Assembly (NCBI RefSeq): GCF_011601315.1
Contig: NZ_JAAORA010000010.1
Span: 1 to 53,061, forward strand
Origin: Candidatus Chlorobium masyuteum
GTDB lineage: Bacteria; Bacteroidota; Chlorobiia; Chlorobiales; Chlorobiaceae
Reading direction: 5' to 3'
DNA length: 53,061 nt
Part shown: piece after piece, positions 1-7,324 of the stretch
Numbering within the stretch: position 1 is the first letter of the stretch
Layout of the letters: each line of letters opens with the position of its first letter
Program-made: the position numbers and the translations under genes
The notes under the pieces: generated by a model
Database searches by the model: none
What the model was told of the DNA's origin: nothing
Seen by the model: the letters and a program-made list of their open reading frames with translations, nothing else

Positions 1-122
1 AAAAGTTTGTGCATTGGAATAAGGGATATGTTCCGAAAGGCTGGATAATGGGAGCCGGATGAGCTGAGAGGTTCACGTCCGGTTCTGCAAGAGGCTGGAG
101 GTGAAACTCCTCCGGCCTACTC
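1..122 (+). mobile_element. Group II intron, 3' end (domains V and VI)
   Basis: Positions 52-85 form a 34-nt hairpin with the hallmark domain V layout: GAGCCGGAT on the 5' side, a short internal bulge, and GTCCGGTTC on the 3' side. Positions about 88-119 form a second stem (GAGGCTGGAG against CTCCTCCGGCCT) with an unpaired A near its 3' base, as expected of domain VI and its branch-point. The intron would end at about 122-124 (CTAC|TCACC). A frame closing at TAA 20-22 could be the end of the intron-encoded reverse transcriptase, but too little is present to say. The 5' part lies outside the window, so activity cannot be judged. Confidence 0.85.
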
Positions 123-124
123 AC

Positions 125-154
125 CCTGAATCCTCCCCCCCTGAATCCTCCCCC
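125..154. repeat. Perfect 15-bp tandem duplication
   Basis: The 15-mer CCTGAATCCTCCCCC occurs twice back to back (125-139 and 140-154), directly after the intron 3' end. It may be slippage in the 3' exon. The stretch from 155 to 374 that follows holds no convincing gene. Confidence 0.8.
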
Positions 155-374
155 GAATCTGACTTTGCACATCTACCCTGACTCAATCCCCATAGCACGA
201 CCATTCCTGTAGAATCACATAACCGCCAGCTCCGCCGATACGTCGGTCTGATCTCGTTCACTGAGAGTTAAAATACGCCATCAACCGTGGAATACTCCGG
301 ATTCCTGCGTACATTATCATCATACCAAATTATCCCCAGCAGGAAGGCCATTCAGCAATATTTTGGAGAAGCAC

Positions 375-452
375 ATGAAAGCTAAACTGACCAAAGAAGA
401 GATGTTGATACTGGATAGCTTTGAAAAAGGTGAATGGGTTCCTGTTCACTAA
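375..452 (+). pseudogene. 5' stump of a CopG/BrnA-type antitoxin gene
   Basis: A 25-codon frame starts at ATG 375 behind a good ribosome site (TTGGAG, 6 nt upstream) and stops at TAA 450-452. Its peptide contains KEEMLILDSFEKGEW, which matches the usual N-terminus of small type II antitoxins of the CopG/BrnA-like group (KEE..ILDSFE.GEW). Those proteins normally run on for another 60 or so residues with a ribbon-helix-helix DNA-binding part, which is absent here. I read it as a truncated remnant that kept its translation start. It could still be expressed as a short peptide, but no function is claimed. Confidence 0.5.
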
Positions 453-455
453 TAG

Positions 456-617
456 CCGAGAAACACGTCATCAGCCGGGAATGCGGCCAGTTATGCAGAA
501 CTTACACTGCCGGAATGGCAAAAAGAGGAGCTGAACAGGCGGTATAAAGAATACCAACAAGGGAACCTTGAGCTTCATGATTGGAAAAGTGTCCATGAAG
601 TGCTGCGCGGAAAATAA
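456..617 (+). pseudogene. 3' fragment of an addiction-module antitoxin
   Basis: An open frame without a start codon runs from the TAG at 453-455 to the TAA at 615-617. Its C-terminal part (LPEWQKEELNRRYKEYQQGN, then LHDWKSVHEVLR) resembles the C-terminal half of TIGR02574/PF09720 antitoxins, which end in an LPEWQKEEL-type helix followed by a W-containing tail. The N-terminal half is missing and the frame abuts the stump of a different antitoxin, so this is a junction of two decayed antitoxin genes. The stop lies 13 nt before the next, intact antitoxin. Confidence 0.5.
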
Positions 618-630
618 AAGGAGAAACATT

Positions 631-846
631 ATGGCGTCTGTAGACGAACTGGCAATGAAAGCCATTGATCTTGATCCGAAGGAACGAATCCTGTTAGTTG
701 AGGCTATTCTGTACAGCCTCGATAAGCCCGACCCTGAAATTGAGAAAAGCTGGATAGCCGAATCAGAGGCTCGGTATGATGCTTTCAAGCGAGGTGAGCT
801 TCAGGCTGAAGAGTGGGATGAAATCAGAAAAAGGTACGAACATTGA
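631..846 (+). CDS. Addiction-module antitoxin (TIGR02574/PF09720 family)
   Basis: This 71-residue acidic protein (MASVDELAMKAIDLDPKER...) has the layout of the small antitoxins that neutralise RelE/ParE toxins: an N-terminal helix with the LDPKERILLVEAIL pattern, then a PDPEIEKSWIAESEARYDAF segment and a charged C-terminus that would wrap the toxin. The start at 631 is chosen over an upstream in-frame ATG because AAAGGAGAAACATT supplies a clear ribosome site and because family members begin at this point. The stop codon TGA (844-846) overlaps the TTG start of the toxin gene, so the pair is translationally coupled. Such pairs are normally autoregulated, with the antitoxin or the complex repressing the promoter; I see no clear operator. 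Confidence 0.85.
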   Translation: MASVDELAMKAIDLDPKERILLVEAILYSLDKPDPEIEKSWIAESEARYDAFKRGELQAEEWDEIRKRYEH

Positions 847-1136
847 AAGCCCGGTTCATAGCTCCAGCTTCTCTTGAACTGGACGAGGCTGTGAACTACT
901 ACGAGAATCAGTTGCCGGGTTTGGGGTATCGTTTTTTCAAGGAAACATCGGCTTCCATAGAGCGAATATTGTTTATGCCCTGGGCATGGCCGAAAGCAGG
1001 TGAACGAACAAGACGATGCATGTTGAAAGGTTTTCCCTATGCCCTGTTATACGTTCAAGAGCAGAAGGAAATTCTTGTCACGGCAGTTGCTCATCTTCAC
1101 AGGGATCCCAAGCACTACCGTGATCGAATCGAATAG
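843..1136 (+). CDS. RelE/ParE-superfamily toxin
   Basis: This 97-residue basic protein fits the ParE/RelE plasmid-stabilisation toxin family (PF05016). It has an N-terminal PASLELDEAVNYYENQLPGL helix pair, a central RFFKET/IERI helix and a C-terminal beta strand series with RRCMLKGFPYALLYVQE and LVTAVAHLHRDPKHYRDR; the last segment is typical of the family. It starts at TTG 843, inside the antitoxin stop codon (TTGA overlap), which explains how its level is tied to the antitoxin. RelE members cut mRNA at the ribosome and ParE members poison gyrase; the sequence alone does not tell which applies here. The gene looks intact. Confidence 0.88.
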   Translation: MKARFIAPASLELDEAVNYYENQLPGLGYRFFKETSASIERILFMPWAWPKAGERTRRCMLKGFPYALLYVQEQKEILVTAVAHLHRDPKHYRDRIE

Positions 1137-1340
1137 CTTGCCAATATGATACATAGCGCCAGGAACAAAAAAAGGTGCTGCCCGTCAAGCTTATCTTGTT
1201 TTTGTTGAGGATCAAAGTATGATCGGCAGACAACCGGTACCGGTTGGTGGAGGTCTGGTTCGTTCCGTCTTGTACAGAAAGAAGATTTCTGCTTTTCCTG
1301 AAATAGGCAGATCAGTCTAAACATTGTTCGCCCATAATAC

Positions 1341-2105
1341 ATGACTCACCTTAAGCTAAGTTTATCCGAAAATGCGATTTCCTTCGCTGAGGACGCTCTA
1401 TCCAATGCTATCGTTGCTGAGGAGACTCCTAAGCGATGGAAGTTTGCTGTCCTTGGCCTTGTTCAGGCCATTGAGTTGAGTCTAAAGGAGTTATTGAGCC
1501 ACCAGCATCCATTCCTAATCTACAAGGATGTGGACAAGCCTAATAACACGGTTGGAATTGAACTGGCAGCATCGCGCCTGCGGACGATTGTAAATATTCA
1601 GCTTACATCGGACGAATCAGCAGCATTGAAGACTGCCGTCAACATCCGCAACTGTATAGTTCATCACCAAGTGGATGCTGCCATCGCTAATATGAAATTG
1701 AATTTCGCGCGTCTGTTGGGCTTTCTGAATGACTTTCATCGAAAGCATTTGGGTGAAGCCTTGCAGGATCAGATTGATGATGAGTTATGGCGCGCTGGAG
1801 TGAAGATCCAAGATTATGGAGTTGAGCTTTTCCGTCGGGCGGCGGAACGAATGAAAGAAGATGGGATTAACGAAAACGTAACGATTGCTTGCCCCAACTG
1901 CGGATGGAAGGCATTGACACCTTACGAGCCCCATGCTGAAACATGCTACGTGTGTGGGCATATAGAATCGCTCGCGGTCTGTGACCGTTGCCAGAACATC
2001 ATGCTCTCGGGCGAAGAACACGAGCACAGCAACAAAGTCTGTTGCTGTGACTGCCTTTGCTATATCACAGATGATTATTGGTATGAACAATCAGTCGGAA
2101 AATGA
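1341..2105 (+). CDS. HEPN-like protein with cysteine-rich C-terminal tail
   Basis: I do not recognise a named family for this 254-residue protein. The N-terminal ~140 residues are helical and contain R103-NCIV-H108, an R-x4-H arrangement inside a helix, as in HEPN ribonuclease/nucleotide-binding domains. The C-terminal part has paired cysteines: C184/C187 with C202/C205 would make a zinc ribbon, C214/C217 a further knuckle, and residues 234-240 are nearly all cysteine (CCCDCLC). The start is ATG 1341; no strong ribosome site precedes it. It sits between a toxin-antitoxin pair and an AbiH gene, which suggests a stress or phage-response role, but that is inference from position and the HEPN-like motif. 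Confidence 0.6.
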   Translation: MTHLKLSLSENAISFAEDALSNAIVAEETPKRWKFAVLGLVQAIELSLKELLSHQHPFLIYKDVDKPNNTVGIELAASRLRTIVNIQLTSDESAALKTAVNIRNCIVHHQVDAAIANMKLNFARLLGFLNDFHRKHLGEALQDQIDDELWRAGVKIQDYGVELFRRAAERMKEDGINENVTIACPNCGWKALTPYEPHAETCYVCGHIESLAVCDRCQNIMLSGEEHEHSNKVCCCDCLCYITDDYWYEQSVGK

Positions 2106-2244
2106 ACAAGGCGAACAATCCGTTCCAGCGCACCCACACCACGAAGCACCTTAGCGTTTTCGGGTTTTGTGGGTTAGTACGGGGCGCTAATCGTGGGGAT
2201 TACGCGTCTGTTCTCACGGTGAATTAATTCATGGATTATAACAA

Positions 2245-3120
2245 GTGACCACTCTATATATTATCGGTAACGGATTTGACTTATATCACGGATTACCAAC
2301 TAGTTATAGCGAATTCTATGCTTTCGCAAAGAAAGATCTGAATGAACTCGAAGAAACTTTCTATCTGAAATTGGATGAAATAGAACCGTGGGGTGGTTTC
2401 GAGAACAAGCTCGGCGAATATGACTGGCAGCTCGTGTATGACGTTCACAATGACATTGATGTGATGGATGATTCATTTAGGCCGAGCATGGCATTTGGAT
2501 TAGAGGATGAATTAACTGAGGTGACGGACAATCTTGTCTCAAAGATCGAGGAACAGTTTCATTTTTGGATTGATTCTATCGATGTCAAGGGAGCTAGTAG
2601 GAGGTTAAATCTTGATTCAAATGGGATTTACCTCTCATTTAACTATACGCCTACTCTTCAGTGCGTGTACGGTATAAGTGACAACCAGATAAATCACATT
2701 CATGGTAGTGTTTCTGGGAGTGAAAGGCTGGTTTACGGTCACACCGAAACCATGGCGGAGACTCCAGAGTTAGAAGAAAACGGTGATAGTAATAGGACTA
2801 TGTTCACTGACGCTGAGAACGCTGCCAAGTACCCATTTCATGCATTTAGAAAACCGGTAGAACAGATTATCGCGAATAACGAACATTGGTGTTTGGAGTT
2901 AAAGGGGCGCATTGACCGCGTTGTTGTCATCGGTCATTCACTGAACATTGATCTTCCATACTTTAAGAAAATTAATGATGTTGTCTCTGGTGTTCCATGG
3001 ATAGTTAGCTACCATACAGAGGACGAGCAGAAGAAACACATGTTAACGCTAAGGTCCATTGGTTTAGAGATGGGTGGTATAACACAGTGTCAGCATGATG
3101 ATCTTTCCAAGCATATATGA
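2245..3120 (+). CDS. AbiH-family abortive infection protein
   Basis: This 291-residue protein opens with LYIIGNGFDLYHGLPTSYSE, the signature of the AbiH family (PF14253, phage abortive infection), and later has YLSFNYTPTL, INHIHG and VIGHSLNIDLPYF, which are the other conserved blocks. In the family the N-terminal GNGFD and later H/N residues are thought to form an active or nucleotide-binding site; the mechanism is not settled. The start is GTG 2245 because the conserved block begins only four codons later. The gene appears intact and is AT-richer than the housekeeping genes downstream, in keeping with acquired defence cargo. It stands alone, with non-coding stretches of about 140 bp before and 165 bp after. 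Confidence 0.85.
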   Translation: MTTLYIIGNGFDLYHGLPTSYSEFYAFAKKDLNELEETFYLKLDEIEPWGGFENKLGEYDWQLVYDVHNDIDVMDDSFRPSMAFGLEDELTEVTDNLVSKIEEQFHFWIDSIDVKGASRRLNLDSNGIYLSFNYTPTLQCVYGISDNQINHIHGSVSGSERLVYGHTETMAETPELEENGDSNRTMFTDAENAAKYPFHAFRKPVEQIIANNEHWCLELKGRIDRVVVIGHSLNIDLPYFKKINDVVSGVPWIVSYHTEDEQKKHMLTLRSIGLEMGGITQCQHDDLSKHI

Positions 3121-3286
3121 AATATGCAGAACAATGGTTTTGCAGAGGTACGAGCGGAAGCCTGATTTCGCTTAATGCGCTATTTTAGCAAATATTTTTG
3201 TTTTCTGGTCAGTTATCCCGATGCGACGCCAGCCCACGACAAAGAGTTAACTTCAAAAGCGAAACCAAATTTTACAGGGGTAACTG

Positions 3287-3505
3287 ATGAAAGAAGAATA
3301 TGATCTCTCAACAATGCAGCGTAAAAAAAATCCGTACGCGGCAAAATTGAAAAAGCCTGTAACGATCCGGCTTGGTGAAGATGTTGTTGACTACTTCAAG
3401 TCACTTTCTGATGAAATGGGCCTCCCTTACCAGTCATTGATAAATCTCTACCTGAGAGATTGTGTATCAACACACAGAAAGCCGAATTTCAATTGGAGTG
3501 AGTGA
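3287..3505 (+). CDS. Orphan BrnA/CopG-like antitoxin
   Basis: This 72-residue protein contains NPYAAKLKKPVTIRLGEDVV followed by DYFKSLSDEMGLPYQSLINL, the beta strand and two helices of a ribbon-helix-helix DNA-binding fold as found in BrnA-type antitoxins. Members of that family are usually preceded by a ~90-codon BrnT toxin in the same operon. Here the 166 bp upstream hold no toxin frame, so the antitoxin is solitary. A clear ribosome site (ACAGGGGTAACTG) precedes ATG 3287. Solitary antitoxins can act as anti-addiction modules or as regulators of remote toxins; which applies is not visible. Confidence 0.75.
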   Translation: MKEEYDLSTMQRKKNPYAAKLKKPVTIRLGEDVVDYFKSLSDEMGLPYQSLINLYLRDCVSTHRKPNFNWSE

Positions 3506-3590
3506 GCGTACCTTCTGACATAGCGCTAAACTAAACCACTCACTGACGGGTTAACGCCATGTTAGGCATAAATACAGGAGAACATGCGAA

Positions 3591-3712
3591 ATGCCAATCA
3601 TATCAATGTTTTACGGAATCATTATCCGTTTGAATTACATCGTGATGAATTAATGGCTGATTGGACGTTAGCGGTTAATGGAGAAGAACCATATAAAATT
3701 ACACCACTTTGA
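3591..3712 (+). pseudogene. Internally deleted DUF4160 gene
   Basis: Frame from ATG 3591 reads MPIISMFYGIIIRL, the standard N-terminus of DUF4160 proteins, then runs out at a TAA about 20 codons in. In another frame the same stretch reads ELHRDELMADWTLAVNGEEP followed by YKITPL and TGA 3710-3712, the standard DUF4160 C-terminus. The family's central HFHV/IDI...GELP part (roughly 40 residues) is missing. So an internal deletion of a length that shifts the frame joined the two ends near 3630. A ribosome site (CAGGAGAAC) is still present. The DUF2442 partner begins 8 bp downstream. Confidence 0.75.
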
Positions 3713-3720
3713 GGTCTGGT

Positions 3721-4005
3721 ATGTTTTGGGATATAAAAGCTGTCAAACCGTTATCTGATTATCGCATTTATGTGGAAATTGAAGATGGTCGTCAGGGTGT
3801 TTTTGATATGAAGCCTTACCTTGATCGCGGTGTCTTCAGCGAACTCAGAGATGTGCATTATTTCAATCAGGTCGGTATTCTTTTTGGTGCTGTTACCTGG
3901 CCGCACGAACAGGATATTGCGCCAGAAACGATAATTGACGAGATGGTGCCGGTTGAAACCATGCCTGACAATGTGCTGCCAACGGCAAGCGTGAAGCTGC
4001 ATTGA
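3721..4005 (+). CDS. DUF2442 domain protein
   Basis: This 94-residue protein (MFWDIKAVKPLSDYRIYVEI...) matches DUF2442: a beta-rich N-terminus, the block GVFDMKPYLDRGVFSELRD, and the closing TWPHEQDIAPETII. DUF4160 and DUF2442 genes are habitual neighbours in bacteria and are suspected, not proven, to act as a toxin-antitoxin-like pair. I prefer ATG 3721 over a TTG at 3709 because GAGG sits 6 nt upstream and homologues begin M[YF]WD. The partner immediately upstream is broken, so this gene is now probably unpaired in this location. Confidence 0.8.
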   Translation: MFWDIKAVKPLSDYRIYVEIEDGRQGVFDMKPYLDRGVFSELRDVHYFNQVGILFGAVTWPHEQDIAPETIIDEMVPVETMPDNVLPTASVKLH

Positions 4006-4028
4006 ACTCTACGCATTGCATGAGTTGT

Positions 4029-4049
4029 TGCTGATGTGGAACATCAGCA
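4029..4049. other. Perfect 9-bp hairpin after the DUF2442 gene
   Basis: TGCTGATGT (4029-4037) and ACATCAGCA (4041-4049) form a perfect stem with a GGA loop, 24 bp after the DUF2442 stop. There is no T tract, so it may be an RNA end structure but not a canonical intrinsic terminator. From 4050 to 4190 I see nothing further. Confidence 0.5.
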
Positions 4050-4191
4050 TGCAACCCGAAACATCACAGCAACACCATCACCCAATAACCACAACCTTAC
4101 CCCGCTCCCGATCATCCGCCGGAGGAACCTTACACCAGCATAAGCAAACATCACCGAGGAAAACAGGGAAGTGGTAACGGGCTTCTGCGTT

Positions 4192-4219
4192 GCTACCAAT
4201 GTTGCGCTCCTCCGGAGCT
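4192..4219 (-). repeat. GCCCC-type dispersed repeat, inverted copy
   Basis: Read on the minus strand this copy is AGCTCCGGAGGAGCGCAACA followed by TTGGTAGC. It matches the two plus-strand copies at 4247 and 4308 in both the CCGGAGG hairpin and the TTGGTAG end. The family is widespread in intergenic DNA of Chlorobi and Bacteroidetes. Confidence 0.75.
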
Positions 4220-4246
4220 ATAAATGGTCATGATTGGTTTGATGTT

Positions 4247-4275
4247 TAAGCCCCGGAGGGGCGAAATATAGGTAG
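4247..4275 (+). repeat. GCCCC-type dispersed repeat, copy 2
   Basis: The unit AAGCCCCGGAGGGGCGAAAT followed by ATAGGTAG contains a self-complementary GCCCC...GGGGC hairpin. It is the same family as the copies at 4192 and 4308. Confidence 0.75.
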
Positions 4276-4282
4276 GTGAAGA

Positions 4283-4307
4283 GATTTTGGATTTTGAATT
4301 CTTGATT
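4283..4307 (+). repeat. GATTTTGGATTTTGAAT-type AT-rich repeat, copy 1
   Basis: GATTTTGGATTTTGAATTCT plus TGATT lies between two GCCCC repeats. Related strings occur at 23674-23707 and, inverted, at 48109-48145, always between genes. Confidence 0.5.
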
Positions 4308-4336
4308 AAGCCCTGTAGGGGCGCAATATTGGTAAC
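4308..4336 (+). repeat. GCCCC-type dispersed repeat, copy 3
   Basis: AAGCCCTGTAGGGGCGCAAT followed by ATTGGTAAC is the third copy of the repeat family in 150 bp. It differs from copy 2 mainly in the loop (TGTA for CGGA), consistent with stem conservation. Confidence 0.75.
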
Positions 4337-4396
4337 CCCCGACGCAATCGGGGTTGGGATAGGATTTTGATCCCGATTCCGACGCAGTCGGGAGAT
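4334..4396. repeat. Two GACGCARTCGGG hairpins
   Basis: AACCCCCGA/TCGGGGTT around CGCAA (4334-4355) and GATCCCGA/TCGGGAGATC around a GACGCAG core (4369-4396) are two related small hairpins. A third relative with a perfect 11-bp stem lies at 50985-51011. They look like a dispersed REP-like family. Confidence 0.5.
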
Positions 4397-4438
4397 CAAC
4401 GAAGCAATCGAATCGCAGAATAAATTTATAGTGGTGCC
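4397..4438 (+). mobile_element. Truncated end of the 142-bp miniature element
   Basis: Forty-two bases starting CAACGAAGCAATCGAATCG and ending TAGTGGTGCC match one end of the complete miniature element at 26539-26680 with four mismatches, counted by eye. The other end and the interior are absent. The remaining bases up to the lepA start at 4534 hold no feature I can support. Confidence 0.75.
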
Positions 4439-4533
4439 AGTCAGAGCTTCTGTGACGACTCCGGGTCGGCACAATCGTATTAATTGCTTATATTCTCACC
4501 TTGAAATTTTTACCAGAATAAAACGCTCGTTCT

Positions 4534-6351
4534 ATGGCTCTGCCCAGTACAGAAGTTAACCGTATCAGGAACTTCTGCATTATCGCTCATATTGATCACG
4601 GAAAATCCACACTGGCCGATCGCCTGCTGGAGATAACGAATACCCTCGACCGTACCCAGATGGCCTCCGCTCAGGTTCTTGATGACATGGATCTTGAGCG
4701 GGAGCGTGGTATTACCATAAAAAGCCATGCCATCCAGATGAAGTACAAGGCCAAGGATGGTATTGAGTACACTCTGAACCTTATCGACACGCCGGGGCAT
4801 GTCGATTTCAGCTATGAGGTGTCCCGCTCTCTTGCGGCCTGTGAAGGCGCTCTGCTTGTGGTTGATGCCACACAGGGTGTTGAGGCGCAGACCATTGCCA
4901 ATCTCTATCTTGCCATAGATGCCGGGCTCGACATTATTCCGGTCATCAATAAAATAGATCTTCCCTCTTCCGATGTTGAGGGTGTTGCCCGTCAGGTTAT
5001 CGATCTGATCGGTGTCAATCGTGAAGATATCATTCCGGTCTCGGCCAAGGCCGGTATCGGGGTTGATGTACTTATTGAAGCTATTGTCAAACGGGTTCCG
5101 GCTCCGGCCGACAACAATCATCTCCCGCTCAGGGCGCTGATCTTTGACTCGGTTTTTGATGCCTACCGGGGGGCGGTGATCTATCTGCGTATTGTTGAGG
5201 GCTCTCTTAGAAAGGGGGACAGGGTCAAGTTTTTTGCCAACGACAAGCTTTTTCTTGCTGACGAAATCGGCACCATGAGCATGAAGCGGCAGCCGAAAAA
5301 CATTCTTGAGTCCGGGGATGTCGGCTATCTCATCTGCTCCATCAAGGATGTGAAGGATGCCAAGGTCGGCGATACGGTCACCCTTGCCGACAATCCGGCA
5401 AAAGAGCGTCTTGCGGGCTACAAGGATGTCAAACCGATGGTCTTCAGCGGCCTCTATCCGATTAACTCCAATGAGTTTGAGGACTTGCGCGAGTCACTTG
5501 AAAAGCTCGCCCTGAACGATGCCTCGCTGGTCTATACTCCTGAAACATCCGTTGCGCTCGGTTTCGGTTTCCGATGCGGCTTTCTCGGCCTGCTCCACAT
5601 GGAGATCATTCAGGAGCGCCTTGAGCGTGAGTACGGCGTCAATATCATTACCACGGTCCCTAATGTGGAGTACCGGGTTATGCTGACCAACTCGGAGATG
5701 GTTATTGTTGACAATCCATCCAAGATGCCGGAGCCCGGACGGATAAGTCTGGTGGAAGAGCCCTATGTCAGCATGCAGATCATTACGCTTGCCGACTATA
5801 TCGGCAACATCATGAAGCTCGGCATGGAGCGGCGCGGAGAGTACAAAAACACCGATTACCTTGACACCCTGAGGGTGATCATGCACTTCGAGTTTCCGCT
5901 TGCCGAGATCGTCTTTGATTTTCATGACCGGCTTAAATCTATTTCCAAAGGCTACGCCTCGATGGATTACGAGTATATCGGATATCGTGAGTCCGAACTG
6001 GTCAAGCTCGACGTGCTTCTGAACGGCGATACGGTTGACGCGCTCTCGATTGTTGTGCATCGCTCGAAAGCGTACGACTGGGGCAAAAAGCTCTGTATAA
6101 AGCTGAAAGCGATTATTCCAAAGCAGATGTATGAAGTTGCCATCCAGGCCGCTATCGGCAGCAAGGTGATATCGCGTGAAACCATCTCGGCCATGCGCAA
6201 AAACGTGCTGGCCAAATGTTATGGCGGTGATATCAGCCGGAAACGCAAGCTGCTTGAAAAGCAGAAAGAGGGCAAGAAGCGCATGAAGCAGGTTGGAAGG
6301 GTAGAGGTGCCGCAGGAAGCGTTCCTGGCACTGTTGAACATCGACGAATAG
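4534..6351 (+). CDS. lepA: Elongation factor 4 (LepA), ribosome back-translocating GTPase
   Basis: This 605-residue protein has the full LepA layout. The G1 loop is AHIDHGKST at residues 18-26, followed by the switch residues [16 protein letters not shown] (G3) and NKIDLP (G4). Then come domain II, the EF-G-like domains III and V, and the LepA-specific C-terminal domain ([14 protein letters not shown] through [20 protein letters not shown]). It binds GTP and acts on stalled or mistranslocated ribosomes at the membrane/cytosol boundary. Length equals the usual family length. Lack of a strong ribosome site is the only oddity. lepB follows 134 bp downstream on the same strand, the classic lepA-lepB pairing. 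Confidence 0.97.
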   Translation: MALPSTEVNRIRNFCIIAHIDHGKSTLADRLLEITNTLDRTQMASAQVLDDMDLERERGITIKSHAIQMKYKAKDGIEYTLNLIDTPGHVDFSYEVSRSLAACEGALLVVDATQGVEAQTIANLYLAIDAGLDIIPVINKIDLPSSDVEGVARQVIDLIGVNREDIIPVSAKAGIGVDVLIEAIVKRVPAPADNNHLPLRALIFDSVFDAYRGAVIYLRIVEGSLRKGDRVKFFANDKLFLADEIGTMSMKRQPKNILESGDVGYLICSIKDVKDAKVGDTVTLADNPAKERLAGYKDVKPMVFSGLYPINSNEFEDLRESLEKLALNDASLVYTPETSVALGFGFRCGFLGLLHMEIIQERLEREYGVNIITTVPNVEYRVMLTNSEMVIVDNPSKMPEPGRISLVEEPYVSMQIITLADYIGNIMKLGMERRGEYKNTDYLDTLRVIMHFEFPLAEIVFDFHDRLKSISKGYASMDYEYIGYRESELVKLDVLLNGDTVDALSIVVHRSKAYDWGKKLCIKLKAIIPKQMYEVAIQAAIGSKVISRETISAMRKNVLAKCYGGDISRKRKLLEKQKEGKKRMKQVGRVEVPQEAFLALLNIDE

Positions 6352-6485
6352 AGGGGGTTCCGCTCACGACGATTTTTAAAGGTGCACGGATAATTTAAGA
6401 AGAGAAAGCGCAGGATTCTGCAAGAGAGAACGTCAGAAAAAAGAGAGTCCTTCCGAATGGGGGGCTTTTACAACCAAAACATGAT

Positions 6486-7322
6486 ATGGCACTGAGTAAC
6501 CAACAGGGCAAACCGGAAAAAAAACATTCACAGGAGTGGTTTGAAGCGCTGATTATTGCGGCAATATTCGCGACCGTTCTCCGTATTTTCGTCGTTGAAT
6601 CCTATCGTATTCCGACCGGATCGATGGAGAATACGCTGCTTGCCGGTGATTTTCTTTTTGTCAACAAATATGTTTACGGGCCGAAAATACCGTTTACCGA
6701 TATCCGCCTGCCGGGTGTTGACGAGGTCAAACGCGGAGATGTTATTGTCTTTAAATATCCCAAAGACCGTTCAATGAACTATATCAAGCGGTGTGTTGCC
6801 ATCAGCGGAGATACCCTTGAGATTCATAACCGGCAGCTTTCCGTCAATAAAAAGCCGGTAGCACTTCCGCCGGAAGGACAGTTCCTCTCTTCCGTTATAC
6901 CTGCTGGTATTGGTGATGAGATGATCTTTCCCCAGTTTTCAAATTACAACAAGGATAACTACGGCCCGATACGGGTTCCCCGAAAAGGAGATGTCATCAA
7001 GTTGAATGCCCAAACCTGGCCGCTTTACGCAGATCTTGTTGCCGATGAAGGTCACGATGTGAGTCTTCAGGGGAGGCTGGTTTTTATTGACGGCGCACCG
7101 GCTACTGAATACAGGGTTCAGTCCAACTACTATTTTGCGATGGGCGACAATCGTGACAACAGTCTTGACAGCCGTTTCTGGGGGTTTCTGCCTGAAAAGG
7201 ATCTTGTGGGTGAAGCGCTGATTGTCTACTGGTCCTGGAATCCGGATCTCTCAATATTGACCAACCCGGTTGGCAAACTCGCGTCGATTCGCTGGCAGCG
7301 CTCAGGGATGCTGATTCATTGA
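6486..7322 (+). CDS. lepB: Signal peptidase I
   Basis: This 278-residue membrane protease removes signal peptides from exported proteins on the periplasmic side. One N-terminal membrane segment (ALIIAAIFATVLRIFVV, residues ~21-37) leads into the catalytic box PTGSMENTL with nucleophile S46. The general base K101 lies in YIKRCVAISGD, and MGDNRDNSLDSRFWG is the conserved box E. An insertion of ~70 residues between boxes D and E (PPEGQFLSS...QGRLVFIDG) is usual in Chlorobi and Bacteroidetes relatives. It follows lepA on the same strand. The gene meets the next one tail to tail, 2 bp apart. Confidence 0.95.
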   Translation: MALSNQQGKPEKKHSQEWFEALIIAAIFATVLRIFVVESYRIPTGSMENTLLAGDFLFVNKYVYGPKIPFTDIRLPGVDEVKRGDVIVFKYPKDRSMNYIKRCVAISGDTLEIHNRQLSVNKKPVALPPEGQFLSSVIPAGIGDEMIFPQFSNYNKDNYGPIRVPRKGDVIKLNAQTWPLYADLVADEGHDVSLQGRLVFIDGAPATEYRVQSNYYFAMGDNRDNSLDSRFWGFLPEKDLVGEALIVYWSWNPDLSILTNPVGKLASIRWQRSGMLIH

Positions 7323-7324
7323 AC

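Noticed and set aside
4510-5121. Long open frame of 203 codons on the minus strand inside lepA
   Set aside because: It lies antisense to the most conserved part of a certain gene, has no family features, and is explained by codon bias.
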